Shown in pieces: positions 1-13,947 of a stretch of DNA of 64,000 bases. The stretch covers positions 1 through 64,000 of the forward strand of contig NZ_LMBX01000007.1 in the NCBI RefSeq assembly GCF_001439605.1, in the 5' to 3' direction. Numbering within the stretch: the stretch's first letter is position 1; each line of letters opens with the position of its first letter. The DNA comes from Cytobacillus praedii. Its GTDB lineage: Bacteria > Bacillota > Bacilli > Bacillales > Cytobacillaceae. The position numbers and the translations under genes are program-made. The notes beneath the pieces are model-generated. The model was given only the letters and a program-made list of their open reading frames with translations. It did no database searches and was not told the origin of the DNA.

Positions 1-30
1 ATTGTTCTATTTCTATTTTAAAACAAAAAA

Positions 31-102
31 GACTGTAGGCAAACTCGATTTTCATCGAGTTTGTCTACAGTCTGAGTCCCTGTTTATACAGGGGCTTTTT
101 TT
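31..102 (+). terminator. Double-hairpin terminator of an upstream gene
   Basis: A 19-bp stem at 31-72 (one G-T wobble, TTTC loop) is followed at once by a second stem CCCTGT/ACAGGG near 78-93 and a run of seven T. The second hairpin plus T run is a normal intrinsic terminator. In Bacillus the gene upstream of this neighbourhood is usually ileS, but it lies outside the window, so that is inference. Confidence 0.75.
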
Positions 103-139
103 ATACATTAAAAAAGTAAATATTTATAGGAGTTTAGTA

Positions 140-203
140 AAAGTACAGCTGCACCTATATCTTCGGCTTTTCGGACAGCCGATCTGCGATTTTTCTTTAT
201 AAA
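140..203 (+). repeat. Dispersed intergenic repeat, family D, copy 1
   Basis: This stretch resembles 37751-37816: both hold a TCTTCG core, a GC-rich inverted piece (GGCTTTTCGGACAGCC here) and end in TTTTTCTTTATA. The similarity with a second, unrelated intergenic site marks it as a dispersed repeat. The rest of 103-309 holds no gene I can support. Confidence 0.5.
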
Positions 204-309
204 TAATACCATCTCCGTTAATTGTTGTTCCCCTTGTAAAAACTTTGCCTGTGTCTAAATCAGACTCACAAGAGATACTAAAGAAAAATATATGAACGGA
301 GGAACAGAC

Positions 310-597
310 ATGGATGCAAAAGTAGAAGAGCTCTATTCCGAACTCCGTAATACAAGACAGGAACTTTTAGAAAAATTAATGGATGATCGCAGCTCAAAAC
401 TAATTCGACCTTTTATTCTGGATGAGTTATATGATGTGGAAAGCACAATAGAAAGGATTGAAAAAGGGGTTTATGGCAAATGTGAAGTATCTGGCGAATT
501 GCTTCCAGACAATATCTTAGCTGAGGTTCCTACCTTAAAAACCCTTGATGATTGTAATCGACTGGAGACATATTATCGAAAATCTTTGTATGAATAA
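310..597 (+). CDS. Small TraR/DksA-like protein (YteA/YlyA type)
   Basis: The 95-residue product has an N-terminal helical, coiled-coil-like part and the sequence YGKCEVSGELLPDNILAEVP, which matches the zinc-finger region of the DksA/TraR family. Only one Cys remains on each side of the finger (CEVSG, then LDDC), as in the Bacillus YteA branch, so zinc is probably not bound in the classical way. Start at 310 is chosen because GGAGG lies 7 bases upstream; an ATG at 292 overlaps that SD. It precedes lspA as the DksA-like gene does in B. subtilis. Role unknown; binding to RNA polymerase is a family-based guess only. Confidence 0.75.
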   Translation: MDAKVEELYSELRNTRQELLEKLMDDRSSKLIRPFILDELYDVESTIERIEKGVYGKCEVSGELLPDNILAEVPTLKTLDDCNRLETYYRKSLYE

Positions 598-631
598 GAA
601 TAAGCGCTTACTGTCGTTTTTATTCAGAGTG

Positions 632-640
632 TGCTAAAAT
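632..640 (+). promoter_or_regulatory. Possible extended -10 promoter for lspA
   Basis: TGCTAAAAT fits an extended -10 element (TGn plus TAAAAT). The -35 region at the right spacing is poor. It would start transcription about 15-30 bases ahead of lspA. Confidence 0.35.
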
Positions 641-676
641 GCAAAGGTAAAGATAAGAGATATGGGGGTTGCCTTT

Positions 677-1171
677 GTGTTTTATTACATAATTGCCTTA
701 TTTGTTATTGCACTTGACCAATTAACGAAATATTTAATTGTCAAAAAAATGGAGCTAGGTGAAAGCATAGAAGTGATAGAAGACTTCCTTTATATAACAT
801 CCCATCGAAATAGAGGGGCTGCTTGGGGAATTCTTGAGGGACAAATGTGGTTCTTTTATATTATCACTGTTGTCGTAATCATTGGGATTGTTTATTACAT
901 TCAAAAAGCTGCAAAAGGGAAAATGTTATTTGGTGTATCATTAGGATTTATGCTTGGTGGAGCGATAGGTAACTTTATTGATCGTGTTTTCCGAAATGAA
1001 GTAGTGGATTTTGTGAACACCTATATATTTGGCTATGATTTCCCTGTCTTTAATGTTGCTGACTCAGCTTTAGTTATCGGCGTGGCGATGTTAATGATCC
1101 AAATGCTGTTAGAAGAGAGAGCGTTGAAAAAGGAGAAAACACATGGAGAAAATGGAACACACCATTCTTGA
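677..1171 (+). CDS. lspA: Lipoprotein signal peptidase (signal peptidase II)
   Basis: This membrane aspartyl protease cuts the signal peptides of prolipoproteins after lipid is attached to the +1 Cys. Four hydrophobic segments are visible, along with the conserved blocks [20 protein letters not shown] and FNVADSAL; the Asp residues in NFIDR and NVADS form the catalytic pair. I prefer the GTG at 677, with GGGGG 8 bases upstream, because the product then begins MFYYIIAL like its Bacillus homologues (164 residues). An ATG at 662 would add five residues with a weaker SD. The 3' end overlaps rluD by 29 bases, so the two are probably translated together. Confidence 0.93.
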   Translation: MFYYIIALFVIALDQLTKYLIVKKMELGESIEVIEDFLYITSHRNRGAAWGILEGQMWFFYIITVVVIIGIVYYIQKAAKGKMLFGVSLGFMLGGAIGNFIDRVFRNEVVDFVNTYIFGYDFPVFNVADSALVIGVAMLMIQMLLEERALKKEKTHGENGTHHS

Positions 1172-2054
1172 GGAACAAATAGGTGAAAGAATTGATAAAG
1201 TTCTTTCTGCTTTGAATAAAGAATGGTCACGGACACAGGTCCAGCAATGGATTAAAGAAGGACATGTTCTTGTTAATGAACAACAAATAAAAACAAATTA
1301 TAAATGTGCTTTAAATGATCGAATCGAGATTATGATTCCAGAACCTGAAGAATTAGATGTTGTTCCGGAAGAAATGGATTTAGACATTTTTTACGAGGAT
1401 CAAGATGTTTTGGTTGTGAATAAACCAAAAGGGATGGTTGTCCATCCTGCTCCAGGCCATGTTACAGGCACACTCGTAAATGGATTGATGGCTCATTGTA
1501 AGGACCTTTCTGGAATTAATGGGGTGATGAGACCAGGAATTGTTCACAGAATTGATAAAGATACATCAGGTTTGTTAATGGTGGCAAAGAATGATCTCGC
1601 TCATGAGAGTTTAGTTAACCAATTAGTTGATAAGACAGTGACAAGAAAATATCGTGCTATTGTCCATGGAGTGATTCCTCATGATTATGGAACAATTGAC
1701 GCCCCTATTGCCCGTGATCAAAAGGAAAGACAAAGCATGGCTGTGACAGACAATGGCAAAAAGGCAGTTACCCATTTTCATGTGCTTGAGCGGTTTACTG
1801 ATTTCACGTTTGTTGAATGTCAATTAGAAACAGGTAGAACGCATCAAATCCGGGTTCATATGAAATATATTGGCTACCCGCTGGCAGGAGATCCAAAGTA
1901 CGGTCCGAGAAAAACTTTAAACATTGGCGGTCAGGCATTGCATGCAGGCATCTTAGGATTTGTTCATCCAAGATCAGGTGAATATATGGAGTTTGAAGCC
2001 CCGCTTCCTCCTAACTTTCAGAAGCTGGTTGATCAGCTGAAAAATAACCGTTGA
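1143..2054 (+). CDS. rluD: Large-subunit rRNA pseudouridine synthase, RluD/YlyB type
   Basis: The enzyme changes uridines of 23S rRNA to pseudouridine. An S4 RNA-binding domain covers about residues 13-60, followed by the RluA-family catalytic domain. The block [19 protein letters not shown] carries the catalytic Asp (HRIDKDTSG), and RTHQIRVH is the other typical motif. At 303 residues it has the usual length. AAGGAG lies 7 bases before the ATG, inside the end of lspA. The stop codon at 2052-2054 overlaps the -35 box of the pyr operon promoter. Exact target uridines cannot be read from the sequence. Confidence 0.93.
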   Translation: MEKMEHTILEEQIGERIDKVLSALNKEWSRTQVQQWIKEGHVLVNEQQIKTNYKCALNDRIEIMIPEPEELDVVPEEMDLDIFYEDQDVLVVNKPKGMVVHPAPGHVTGTLVNGLMAHCKDLSGINGVMRPGIVHRIDKDTSGLLMVAKNDLAHESLVNQLVDKTVTRKYRAIVHGVIPHDYGTIDAPIARDQKERQSMAVTDNGKKAVTHFHVLERFTDFTFVECQLETGRTHQIRVHMKYIGYPLAGDPKYGPRKTLNIGGQALHAGILGFVHPRSGEYMEFEAPLPPNFQKLVDQLKNNR

Positions 2055-2079
2055 CAAGTACCTATGATTGCAATAAACT
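2051..2079 (+). promoter_or_regulatory. pyr operon promoter (sigma-A type)
   Basis: A perfect TTGACA at 2051-2056 and TAAACT at 2074-2079 are spaced by 17 bases. The -35 box overlaps the rluD stop codon. The start point would fall about 15 bases before the first PyrR loop. Confidence 0.8.
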
Positions 2080-2098
2080 AAATTTAGTTAATTAAGAG

Positions 2099-2208
2099 TC
2101 CTTTAATACAGTCCCGTGAGGCTGAGAAGGAAACGGATAAGTGCAAAGGGGAGTTACCCTAAATCTGCGCTCGTTACCCTCTCGCCGAATCGGTGAGAGG
2201 GTTTTTTA
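2099..2208 (+). promoter_or_regulatory. PyrR-dependent attenuator ahead of pyrR
   Basis: The PyrR-binding loop at about 2100-2130 (CCTTT lower stem, CCGTGAGGCTGAGAAGG on the 3' side) matches the Bacillus anti-antiterminator consensus. The region 2135-2172 would hold the antiterminator. A strong stem ACCCTCTC/GAGAGGGT at 2176-2201 with a T run is the terminator. By the known mechanism, UMP-bound PyrR stabilises the first loop and so favours termination. Confidence 0.9.
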
Positions 2209-2215
2209 TATATAA

Positions 2216-2779
<564 letters not shown>

Positions 2780-2787
2780 TTGGCAAA

Positions 2788-2830
2788 CCCTTTAAATATA
2801 GCCCAGTGAGGCTAAAAAGGAATCGAGGAG
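2788..2830 (+). promoter_or_regulatory. PyrR-binding loop next to the pyrP ribosome binding site, no terminator
   Basis: CCCTTTAAATATAGCCCAG continues into TGAGGCTAAAAAGG and matches the PyrR loop consensus, with CCTTT pairing to AAAGG. Only 59 bases separate pyrR from pyrP, so there is no room for an antiterminator and terminator, and none is seen. The pyrP SD GAGGAG begins 5 bases after the loop. This suggests control of translation rather than transcription; that part is inference. Confidence 0.7.
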
Positions 2831-2838
2831 AATGAAAC

Positions 2839-4119
2839 ATGAATAAGCCAGTATTAGACATCAATGATTTTCCGAGTAAAACGCAGCTTATTACATTAAG
2901 CTTTCAGCATATGTTTGCGATGTTTGGCTCAACCATTTTAGTGCCGCAGTTAGTTGGATTAAGTCCTGCTATCGCACTCTTAACAAGCGGGATTGCAACA
3001 ATTATCTTTTTATTCATCACGCAATTTAAAGTACCTGCGTATTTAGGTTCATCATTTGCCTTCATCACTCCCATACTAATTGCAACAAACTTTGGGGAGA
3101 ATCCGGGTAACGCAATGATTGGAGCGATGGCGGTCGGTGTCACCTACTCCCTAGTCGCTTTAGTTATTTGGAAGGCTGGCTATAAATGGCTGATGCGGCT
3201 TTTACCGCCAATTGTTGTTGGTCCAGTCATCATGGTTATCGGGTTAGGTTTATCAGGAACTGCAGTGAATATGGCAATGAATGTCAACGATAAATATAGT
3301 TTTATTCACTTTACAGCTGCACTAGTTACATTATTTTCAGCAATCATCTTCACAGTTTATTTTAAAAATATTTTAAGTGCGATGCCGATTTTACTTGGTC
3401 TGATTATAGGTTATATATATTCTGCTATCATTGGAATTATAGATTATACGCCAGTAAAAGAAGCAAAATGGTTTGCGCTGCCTGATTTCTTGTTTCCAGG
3501 TGTGCATTATGAATTTAATATAACCTCAACGGTTTTACTTGCTATGGTGCCGATTGTACTTGTCACCATCTCAGAACATATTGGACATCAATTAGTACTA
3601 GGAAAAGTAGTAAACCGCAATTACATTAAAGATCCGGGCTTACACCGCTCAATCTTTGCAGATGGGTTAGGAACATTTATCAGTGCATTCCTAGGTGGAC
3701 CACCAAAGACAACGTATGGAGAAAATATTGGTGTACTAGCAATTACACGCGTTTACTCCGTATACGTCATATTTGGAGCGGCTGTGCTAGCCATTTTGTT
3801 CGCTTTCTTCGGCAAAGCAATGGCGTTGATACAAACCATTCCAACTGCTGTACTTGGAGGGATTTCGATCCTATTATTCGGGATTATTGCCTCCAGCGGG
3901 CTGCGTATGCTTGTTGAAAATAATATTGATTTTGGCAAAAACAGAAATCTAGTTATCTCGTCAGTAATCTTAGTCATTGGAATTGGCGGAGCAGCTTTAA
4001 GATTCTCAGAAACTTTTGCGATTGAAGGGATGGCACTTGCTGCTATTGTAGGAGTGATCCTGAACCTTATTTTACCAGGAAGAGAAATTGTCCAAGATGA
4101 GGACGATAAAATTTCATAA
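2839..4119 (+). CDS. pyrP: Uracil permease
   Basis: This NCS2-family membrane transporter brings uracil into the cell by proton symport. The 426-residue protein has about 12-14 hydrophobic segments. Family signatures visible are the N-terminal [14 protein letters not shown], the central TISEHIGHQ with the conserved Glu and His, and [21 protein letters not shown], which includes the substrate-binding TM10 region. GAGGAG stands 8 bases before the ATG. Second gene of the pyr operon, lying between a bare PyrR loop and a full PyrR attenuator, so it is likely repressed when UMP is plentiful. Confidence 0.97.
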   Translation: MNKPVLDINDFPSKTQLITLSFQHMFAMFGSTILVPQLVGLSPAIALLTSGIATIIFLFITQFKVPAYLGSSFAFITPILIATNFGENPGNAMIGAMAVGVTYSLVALVIWKAGYKWLMRLLPPIVVGPVIMVIGLGLSGTAVNMAMNVNDKYSFIHFTAALVTLFSAIIFTVYFKNILSAMPILLGLIIGYIYSAIIGIIDYTPVKEAKWFALPDFLFPGVHYEFNITSTVLLAMVPIVLVTISEHIGHQLVLGKVVNRNYIKDPGLHRSIFADGLGTFISAFLGGPPKTTYGENIGVLAITRVYSVYVIFGAAVLAILFAFFGKAMALIQTIPTAVLGGISILLFGIIASSGLRMLVENNIDFGKNRNLVISSVILVIGIGGAALRFSETFAIEGMALAAIVGVILNLILPGREIVQDEDDKIS

Positions 4120-4123
4120 GTTA

Positions 4124-4263
4124 CCTTTTAAAGAAGTCCAGAGAGGCTTACAAGGGTGTAAAGTATTAGTTAGGGCATAAGGATATAAATATTCATGTCT
4201 CTTAAGCCATAGCTATGCTTAGAAGTTTCAGCACCCTGAATATATTTAGGGTGCTTTTTCTAT
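4124..4263 (+). promoter_or_regulatory. PyrR-dependent attenuator between pyrP and pyrB
   Basis: The PyrR loop at about 4124-4155 contains AGTCCAGAGAGGCTTACAAG, almost the textbook consensus. An intrinsic terminator follows, GCACCCT/AGGGTGC at 4231-4254 with a T run. The sequence between them can supply the antiterminator strand. This is the second complete attenuator of the operon. Confidence 0.9.
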
Positions 4264-4286
4264 TATGAAAATTTGGAGGGATAGGC

Positions 4287-5225
4287 TTGAAACACTTACT
4301 TCAGACATCAGATCTAACGATAAATGATATTTCTCAAATCCTCTCAGATGCTCAATACTTTTTAGATGGCGGGGACTGGTTACCTAAGAAGAATATTTTT
4401 GTAGCCAATTTATTTTTTGAAAACAGTACCAGGACAAAGTGCAGTTTCGAGGTTGCTCAGAGAAGGCTAGGCTTAAATATTATCCCTTTTGAGGTAAGCA
4501 CATCAAGTGTTTCAAAGGGTGAAACATTGTATGACACAGTCAAAACACTTGAGGCAATTGGAGTAAATGCTGTTGTGATTCGTCATAATCAGGATCGCTA
4601 TTTTGATGAGCTTGCAGGAAAATCAGATGTTTCAATTATTAATGCAGGGGATGGGTGTGGACATCACCCAACACAATCCCTTCTTGACTTATTAACTATT
4701 AAACAGGAGTTTGGCAGCTTTAGGGGGCTTAAGGTAGCTATTATTGGTGATATCAGACATAGCCGTGTGGCAAGATCAAATGCGGATACATTGGTTCGTT
4801 TAGGAGCAAACGTGGTTTTCTCCGGGCCTGCAGAGTGGTTTAATGAAGAACTTCTTGAAAATGGATCATATGAAGCGATTGACTCAGCTGTAGAAACAGC
4901 GGATGTTGTTATGCTGCTTAGAATCCAGCATGAGCGCCATGGAGATAAAGGAACGAAAGCAGCGGATGATTACCATCAAGCATTTGGACTAACAATAGAG
5001 AGAGAAAAAAGAATGAAGCCAGGAAGCATCATCATGCATCCAGCGCCAGTTAATAGAAATGTAGAGATTGCTGATAGCTTAGTAGAATGCGAACGTTCAA
5101 GGATCTTTAAACAAATGAAAAATGGTGTGTATATCAGAATGGCTGTACTTAAGAGGACTATTGAACAAATGGAAGGGAGCGGTCAAAATGAACACATTAA
5201 TCAAAAATGGACAGTTGCTAACTAA
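4287..5225 (+). CDS. pyrB: Aspartate carbamoyltransferase catalytic chain
   Basis: The enzyme joins carbamoyl phosphate and aspartate to give carbamoyl aspartate, the committed step of pyrimidine synthesis. Visible motifs are the carbamoyl-phosphate site [31 protein letters not shown], and [11 protein letters not shown] in the aspartate domain. The usual STRTR is STRTK here, a conservative change. The start is TTG at 4287, with GGAGGG 6 bases upstream. The last 38 bases overlap pyrC. No regulatory pyrI gene is present, as is normal for Bacillus. Length 312 residues. Confidence 0.96.
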   Translation: MKHLLQTSDLTINDISQILSDAQYFLDGGDWLPKKNIFVANLFFENSTRTKCSFEVAQRRLGLNIIPFEVSTSSVSKGETLYDTVKTLEAIGVNAVVIRHNQDRYFDELAGKSDVSIINAGDGCGHHPTQSLLDLLTIKQEFGSFRGLKVAIIGDIRHSRVARSNADTLVRLGANVVFSGPAEWFNEELLENGSYEAIDSAVETADVVMLLRIQHERHGDKGTKAADDYHQAFGLTIEREKRMKPGSIIMHPAPVNRNVEIADSLVECERSRIFKQMKNGVYIRMAVLKRTIEQMEGSGQNEHINQKWTVAN

Positions 5226-6474
5226 TAAAGGGGACCTAAAAGCTGCAGATATTTATATAGAAGCTGGGAAAATCATCGAAATAGGAGAAGGGCTTACAAG
5301 AGAAGCGGATGAAATCATTGATGCGAATGGCCTGTTAGTTTCTCCAGGTTTTCTTGATCTTCACATCCATTTGCGGGAGCCTGGCGGGGAAAAGAAAGAG
5401 ACCATTGCAACAGGAACAGCAGCTGCAGCAAGGGGAGGGTTTACAACTGTTGCGGCAATGCCGAACACCAGGCCAGTTCCAGATACGAGGGAACAATTAG
5501 ATTGGCTTAATAAACGTATTGAAGAAACAGCTTCAGTAAGGGTGCTTCCGTATGCATCGATCACCATCCGTGAGCTTGGTGAGGAATTAACTGATTTTCA
5601 AGCATTGAAAGAAGCGGGTGCCTTTGCGTTTACCGATGATGGAGTAGGCGTACAATCTGCTGTGATGATGCTGCAAGCGATGAAGAAAGCTGCTGAACTG
5701 GATATGGCGATCGTTGCTCATTGTGAAGAAAATACACTGATTAATAAAGGATCTGTTCATGAAGGGGATTTTTCTGTAAGGAATGGATTAAATGGCATTC
5801 CATCTGTTTGTGAATCAGTCCATATCGCAAGAGACGTGCTTTTAGCGGAAGCAGCCAATTGTCATTACCACGTCTGTCATATTAGCACCAAGGAATCCGT
5901 GAGAGTCGTAAGAGATGCAAAGCGTGCTGGAATCAAGGTAACAGCTGAAGTAACACCGCATCATCTGCTTTTATGTGAAGATGATATCCCTGGACTTGAT
6001 ACGAATTATAAGATGAACCCTCCTCTAAGAGGAGTGGCAGATAGAGCAGCTTTAATTGAAGGAATACTGGATGGAACAATCGATTTTATTGCAACGGATC
6101 ATGCACCACATACAGAAGAGGATAAAGCAGAGGGAATGAAGCTCGCGCCATTTGGGATTGTAGGCTTAGAAACAGCTTTCCCCCTCCTATATACACATTT
6201 TGTTGAAAAAGGTTTGTTTACATTAAAACAGCTAGTCGATTTTCTCTCAGTCAAGCCAGCTGAAGCGTTTAACCTTTCATCTGGGAAGCTTGAGATTGGT
6301 GCAGAGGCAGATATCGTTCTAATAGACCTGAACCGCTCGGAAAAAATAAATCCAGAGCAATTTTTATCAAAAGGAAAAAATTCACCGTTTGGCGGCTGGG
6401 AATGCAAAGGCTGGCCTGTGCTAACAATGGTAAATGGAAAAATTGCATGGAGTGAGGGGAGAGTAACAGCATGA
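5188..6474 (+). CDS. pyrC: Dihydroorotase
   Basis: This zinc amidohydrolase closes carbamoyl aspartate to dihydroorotate. The metal site is formed by [10 protein letters not shown] near residue 60, with further ligands in VAHCEE, VCHIST and [19 protein letters not shown] is also typical of type I enzymes. I place the start at 5188, where GGAAGGGAG precedes the ATG by 8 bases and the product begins [11 protein letters not shown]; the frame stays open upstream inside pyrB, but that extension is not family-like. Length 428 residues. It overlaps carA by four bases (ATGA). Confidence 0.96.
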   Translation: MNTLIKNGQLLTNKGDLKAADIYIEAGKIIEIGEGLTREADEIIDANGLLVSPGFLDLHIHLREPGGEKKETIATGTAAAARGGFTTVAAMPNTRPVPDTREQLDWLNKRIEETASVRVLPYASITIRELGEELTDFQALKEAGAFAFTDDGVGVQSAVMMLQAMKKAAELDMAIVAHCEENTLINKGSVHEGDFSVRNGLNGIPSVCESVHIARDVLLAEAANCHYHVCHISTKESVRVVRDAKRAGIKVTAEVTPHHLLLCEDDIPGLDTNYKMNPPLRGVADRAALIEGILDGTIDFIATDHAPHTEEDKAEGMKLAPFGIVGLETAFPLLYTHFVEKGLFTLKQLVDFLSVKPAEAFNLSSGKLEIGAEADIVLIDLNRSEKINPEQFLSKGKNSPFGGWECKGWPVLTMVNGKIAWSEGRVTA

Positions 6475-7577
6475 AAAAACAGCTAATTTTAGAAGATGGC
6501 ACTGTATTTATTGGGGATGGCTTTGGCAGTGATACGAATACAATAGGGGAAGTTGTATTCAATACTGGAATGACGGGCTATCAGGAAATTATTTCAGATC
6601 CTTCGTATTGTGGCCAAATTGTTACCCTCACTTATCCTCTTATCGGGAACTACGGAATAAATCGAGATGATTTTGAATCGATTTCTCCAGCCATTCAAGG
6701 CTTTATCGTCAAGGAGGCAGCAGATTTTCCATCCAACTGGCGAAATGAAAAATCACTAAATGAATATTTCCAAATGAAAAATATTCCGGGAATTGCTGGA
6801 ATAGATACGAGAAAATTAACGAGAATTATCCGTCAGCATGGGACTTTAAAGGGTGCAATTTGCGGAATGGAAGAAGATGCAGCATCCGTAGTAGAAAAGC
6901 TGCGGGCAACTAAACTTCGAAATGACCAAGTTAAGGCTGTTTCTACAAAAACACCTTATCCAAGTCCCGGCCGTGGCAGAAGAGTCGTTCTTGTTGACTT
7001 CGGCATGAAGCACGGAATATTACGAGAGTTAAATAAACGTGACTGTGACGTGATTGTTGTTCCATACAATACGACAGCAGAGGAAATTCTTAACTTAAGT
7101 CCAGATGGGGTAATGCTCTCAAATGGACCAGGAGATCCGAAAGATGTGCAGGAAGCAATTACAATGATTAATAGTTTATTAGGTGTAGTGCCTCTGTTTG
7201 GCATCTGCCTTGGTCATCAGCTTTTTGCACTTGCTTGCGGTGCAAATACAGAGAAAATGAAATTTGGCCATCGCGGATCAAATCATCCGGTAAAGGAATT
7301 GGTAACAGGAAAAGTTGATATTACTTCACAAAACCATGGCTACACGGTCGAAGAACATTCAATTATGAATACAAGATTAGAGGTTACTCATATTGCTCTT
7401 AATGATGGAACAGTTGAAGGATTGAAGCATAAAGATTATCCAGCTTTTACTGTCCAATATCATCCTGAAGCATCACCAGGTCCTGAAGATGCCAACGGTC
7501 TTTTTGAGCAATTTTTAAAGATGATTGAAATTGAGAAACAGGAAGGTGCGAACAAATGCCAAAGCGTACAGATATAA
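6471..7577 (+). CDS. carA: Carbamoyl phosphate synthase small (glutaminase) subunit, pyrimidine type
   Basis: The subunit releases ammonia from glutamine and channels it to CarB. The N-terminal CPSase small-chain domain starts [19 protein letters not shown], and the class I glutamine amidotransferase domain begins near residue 170. The catalytic Cys is in [11 protein letters not shown] and the His/Glu pair in QYHPEASPG. Its place inside the pyr operon marks it as the pyrimidine copy (pyrAA in B. subtilis naming). It overlaps pyrC by ATGA and carB by 22 bases, so the subunits are translationally coupled. Length 368 residues. Confidence 0.97.
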   Translation: MKKQLILEDGTVFIGDGFGSDTNTIGEVVFNTGMTGYQEIISDPSYCGQIVTLTYPLIGNYGINRDDFESISPAIQGFIVKEAADFPSNWRNEKSLNEYFQMKNIPGIAGIDTRKLTRIIRQHGTLKGAICGMEEDAASVVEKLRATKLRNDQVKAVSTKTPYPSPGRGRRVVLVDFGMKHGILRELNKRDCDVIVVPYNTTAEEILNLSPDGVMLSNGPGDPKDVQEAITMINSLLGVVPLFGICLGHQLFALACGANTEKMKFGHRGSNHPVKELVTGKVDITSQNHGYTVEEHSIMNTRLEVTHIALNDGTVEGLKHKDYPAFTVQYHPEASPGPEDANGLFEQFLKMIEIEKQEGANKCQSVQI

Positions 7578-10500
7578 AAAGCATACTAGTTATTGGATCG
7601 GGCCCCATCGTCATTGGTCAGGCAGCAGAGTTTGATTATGCTGGAACGCAAGCCTGTATCGCCCTAAAGGAAGAAGGATATAGAGTCATCCTCGTCAATT
7701 CAAACCCAGCGACAATCATGACAGATACAGAAATTGCAGATGCTGTATATATCGAGCCGCTTACATTAGAATTCGTGAGCCGAATCATTCGCAAGGAACG
7801 ACCGGATGCACTTGTCCCAACACTTGGAGGACAAACAGGGCTTAACCTTGCAGTAGAACTCGCTAAATCAGGGGTCCTTGAGGAATGTGGAGTAGAAATT
7901 CTAGGTACGAAGCTTTCGGCTATAGAACAAGCAGAGGATCGCGACCTTTTTAGAAATTTGATGAATGAACTTGGTGAGCCAGTGCCTGAAAGTGAAATTA
8001 TCCATACATTAGAAGAAGCCTATGAGTTTGTGAATAAGATTGGCTATCCTGTCATCGTTCGTCCAGCTTTCACACTTGGTGGTACAGGTGGAGGCATTTG
8101 CCGCGATGAAGCGGAGCTTAATGAGTTTGTTGCGAGTGGTTTGAAGAATAGCCCTGTAACACAATGCTTATTAGAAAAAAGCATAGCCGGATTTAAAGAA
8201 ATTGAATACGAGGTTATGAGAGATTCAAGTGATCATGCAATTGTTGTTTGTAACATGGAAAACATCGACCCAGTTGGTGTTCATACAGGAGATTCGATTG
8301 TTGTCGCTCCAAGCCAAACTCTAAGTGACCGCGAGTATCAATTATTAAGAAATGTCTCATTAAAAATTATTCGTGCATTAGGAATCGAAGGGGGATGTAA
8401 TGTTCAGCTGGCACTCGATCCGTATAGCTTCAACTACTATATTATTGAAGTGAACCCAAGGGTTAGCCGTTCATCCGCATTGGCATCAAAAGCAACTGGT
8501 TACCCTATTGCTAAGCTTGCTGCAAAAATCGCAGTCGGCTTAACGTTAGATGAAATGATGAACCCGGTTACTGGTAAAACCTATGCAAGCTTCGAGCCAG
8601 CACTTGATTACATTGTCACAAAAATTCCGCGCTGGCCGTTCGATAAATTTGAATCAGCGAACCGTTCCTTAGGAACACAAATGAAGGCGACTGGTGAGGT
8701 AATGGCAATCGGCCGGACATTTGAGGAATCATTATTAAAAGCGGTACGTTCACTTGAAGCAAATGTGTTTCATCTTACGCTGCAAGAGGCAAATACAATT
8801 GATAATGATTTAATGGAAAAAAGAATTCGCAAAGCTGGAGATGAGCGCCTATTCTATATCGGTGAAGCACTTAGAAGAGGTGTTACTATTGAAACGATTC
8901 ATGATTGGAGCCAGATTGACCTATTCTTCCTTCATAAAATGGAAAAAATCGTTACCTTTGAAAAGGTACTCGCTGCCAAACCTTTTGACAAGGATAGTGG
9001 AAGGAAAGCGAAGGAAATGGGCTTTGCTGACTGTACAATCGCTGCTATCTGGAATTCGACTGAATTAGAGGTTTATAAGTGGAGAACCGAAAATGATATG
9101 GTGCCTGTCTATAAAATGGTTGATACATGTGCAGCAGAATTTGAATCGGAAACACCATATTACTATGGAACATATGAGGAAGAAAATGAATCGGTCGTGA
9201 CAGATCGAAAGAGTGTGGTTGTTCTCGGTTCAGGACCGATCCGCATCGGGCAAGGGGTTGAGTTTGACTATGCAACAGTACATTCGGTTTGGGCGATTAA
9301 AGAAGCAGGTTATGAGGCTATTATTATTAATAACAATCCTGAAACGGTTTCCACAGACTTCAGTATTTCCGATAAGCTCTACTTCGAGCCGCTGACTATT
9401 GAAGATGTCATGCACATTATCGATCTAGAAAAGCCAGAAGGAGTTGTTGTCCAGTTTGGCGGACAAACAGCTATTAATCTTGCTGCTGATCTAGTAGAAA
9501 GAGGTGTGAATATTCTCGGGACTTCTCTTGAAAATCTTGATCGTGCAGAGAATCGAGATAAGTTCGAACAGGCCTTATCGGAACTTCACATTCCTCAGCC
9601 AAAAGGAAAAACAGCCCTCTCTGTAGAAGAGGCTGTTAAAATCGCAAATGGCATTGGCTACCCTGTTCTTGTCCGCCCATCCTATGTTCTTGGCGGGCGT
9701 GCGATGGAAATTGTATATAAAGAAGAAGAACTTCTTCACTATATGAAAAATGCGGTGAAGGTAAATCCGGAACATCCGGTTCTAATTGACAGGTATTTGA
9801 CAGGGAAAGAAATTGAAGTAGATGCAATCTCAGATGGAGAAAATGTCTTGATTCCTGGAATTATGGAGCACATAGAGCGTGCGGGTGTTCATTCAGGTGA
9901 CTCGATTGCAGTCTATCCGCCACAGAGTATATCTGCTGAAGTAAAAGAGAAGCTGGTTGATTATACAGAAAAGCTTGCAAAGGGACTTGGGATTATTGGA
10001 CTATTAAACATCCAATACATTGTTGCAAATGAAGAAGTGTTTGTGATTGAAGTCAATCCAAGATCAAGCCGTACAGTACCCTTCTTAAGTAAAATTACCA
10101 ATGTACCGATGGCAAACATCGCAACAAAGGTCATTCTGGGACAATCTTTAAAGGAGCAGGGCTACCAGACTGGTCTAGTACCAGAAAAAAAGGGGGTATT
10201 TGTAAAAGTGCCAGTATTCTCTTTTGCGAAATTAAGAAGAGTAGATATTACCCTCGGTCCAGAAATGAAGTCAACTGGTGAGGTAATGGGAAAAGATTCT
10301 ACCCTTGAAAAAGCTTTATATAAAGGATTAGTTGCTTCAGGAATGAAGATTCATCCATTTGGTTCGGTCCTAATGACCGTGGCTGATAAAGATAAAGAGG
10401 AATCACTTCATCTAGCTAAACGATTTGCTTCAATTGGCTACCGCTTGTTAGCAACGAGCGGAACTGCACAGCTTTTGAGTGCATCAGGTATCTCTGTTGA

Positions 10501-10764
10501 AGTTGTTGATAAGATTGGATCAGAGGGTCCAAATTTACTTGATGTTATCCGGAACGGGAAGGCACAAATTATTATTAATACCTTAACAAAAGGGAAACAG
10601 CCTGAACGAGACGGTTTCCGAATTCGTCGGGAAGCCGTTGAAAATGGCGTTCCATGCTTAACGTCGCTTGATACGGCAGATGCAATCTTAAAGGTAATCG
10701 AATCAATGAATTTCTCAGCGGATCCAATGGAAAAGCCAGCTGAAATCCAGGAGGCGGTCTTTGC

Positions 10765-10768
<4 letters not shown>
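7556..10768 (+). CDS. carB: Carbamoyl phosphate synthase large subunit, pyrimidine type
   Basis: This subunit makes carbamoyl phosphate from bicarbonate, ammonia and two ATP. The two homologous ATP-grasp halves are clear: [19 protein letters not shown] opens the first and [19 protein letters not shown] the second, near residue 555. The last 130 residues or so form the MGS-like allosteric domain ([19 protein letters not shown]), which senses UMP and PRPP in pyrimidine-type enzymes. At 1070 residues it is full length (pyrAB in B. subtilis). It overlaps carA by 22 bases and pyrK by four (GTGA). Confidence 0.97.
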
Positions 10769-13163
<2,395 letters not shown>

Positions 13164-13167
<4 letters not shown>

Positions 13168-13796
13168 AACAACAAATTGCCGAACGTTTACTAGAAATTA
13201 AAGCCGTTGCGTTAGAGCCGAATAATCCATTTACATGGTCATCTGGTATGAAATCTCCCATTTACTGCGATAATCGGTTAACACTTTCCTATCCTGCTGT
13301 TAGGAAGGAAATTGCTATTGGATTGAAGGAAACTATTTTGGAGAAGTTTCCAGAAGCTGAATTAATCGCAGGTACGGCAACTGCTGGAATTCCACATGCC
13401 GCATGGGTCAGCGACTTAATGGACCTGCCGATGTGCTATGTTCGTTCGAAGCCTAAGGGACATGGTCAAGGTAACCAAATTGAGGGAAAAGCAGAACCGG
13501 GACAAAAGGTTGTTGTAGTGGAGGATCTAATCTCAACAGGCGGCAGCGTCATAACGGCTGTTGAAGCATTGCGCCAAGCTGGATGTGAAGTCCTTGGTGT
13601 TGTCGCAATCTTTACTTACCAGTTAGAAAAAGGTAAACAATTGCTAGAAGATGCAAACATAACTGCCTGCACATTGACTGATTTTGAAACCCTTTCTGAA
13701 ATTGCGAAGGAAAAAGGATATATTCAGGAAGAAGACATGGAGAAACTAATCGAATGGCGGAAAGATCCAGCAGAATGGGGACTAGTTAGTAAATAA
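13164..13796 (+). CDS. pyrE: Orotate phosphoribosyltransferase
   Basis: It joins orotate to PRPP to give OMP. The type I phosphoribosyltransferase motif [13 protein letters not shown] lies near residue 120, and the flexible-loop region [15 protein letters not shown] binds PRPP. The start at 13164 has GGGAGGGTG 7 bases upstream; length 210 residues. It is the last gene of the pyr operon and runs into a terminator shared with the convergent rqcH. Confidence 0.96.
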
Positions 13797-13804
13797 TTGT
13801 GGGG

Positions 13805-13832
13805 CAGAGGGGACAGGTTACTGTCCCCTCTG
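13805..13832. repeat. Perfect 12-bp inverted repeat after pyrE
   Basis: CAGAGGGGACAG and CTGTCCCCTCTG are separated by four bases and form a very stable stem. No T run follows, so it is not a classical terminator by itself. It may protect the 3' end of the pyr mRNA. Confidence 0.6.
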
Positions 13833-13906
13833 TAGTTCTGCTTGGAAAAAACAAGTTCACAGGGAATAAAGTAATATAGGGTATTAATCTTCCGTTTCAT
13901 AAATGA

Positions 13907-13945
13907 AAATATGGGACAAGGTCCCTGCCCTCGTCCCATATTTTT
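13907..13945. terminator. Bidirectional terminator between pyrE and rqcH
   Basis: AAAATATGGGAC and GTCCCATATTTTT form a stem with a 14-base loop. A-rich and T-rich flanks allow it to work on both strands, which suits the convergent gene pair. Confidence 0.8.
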
Positions 13946-13947
13946 GT

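Noticed and set aside
2-202. 66-codon ORF at the window start
   Set aside because: Runs through a terminator and a dispersed repeat.
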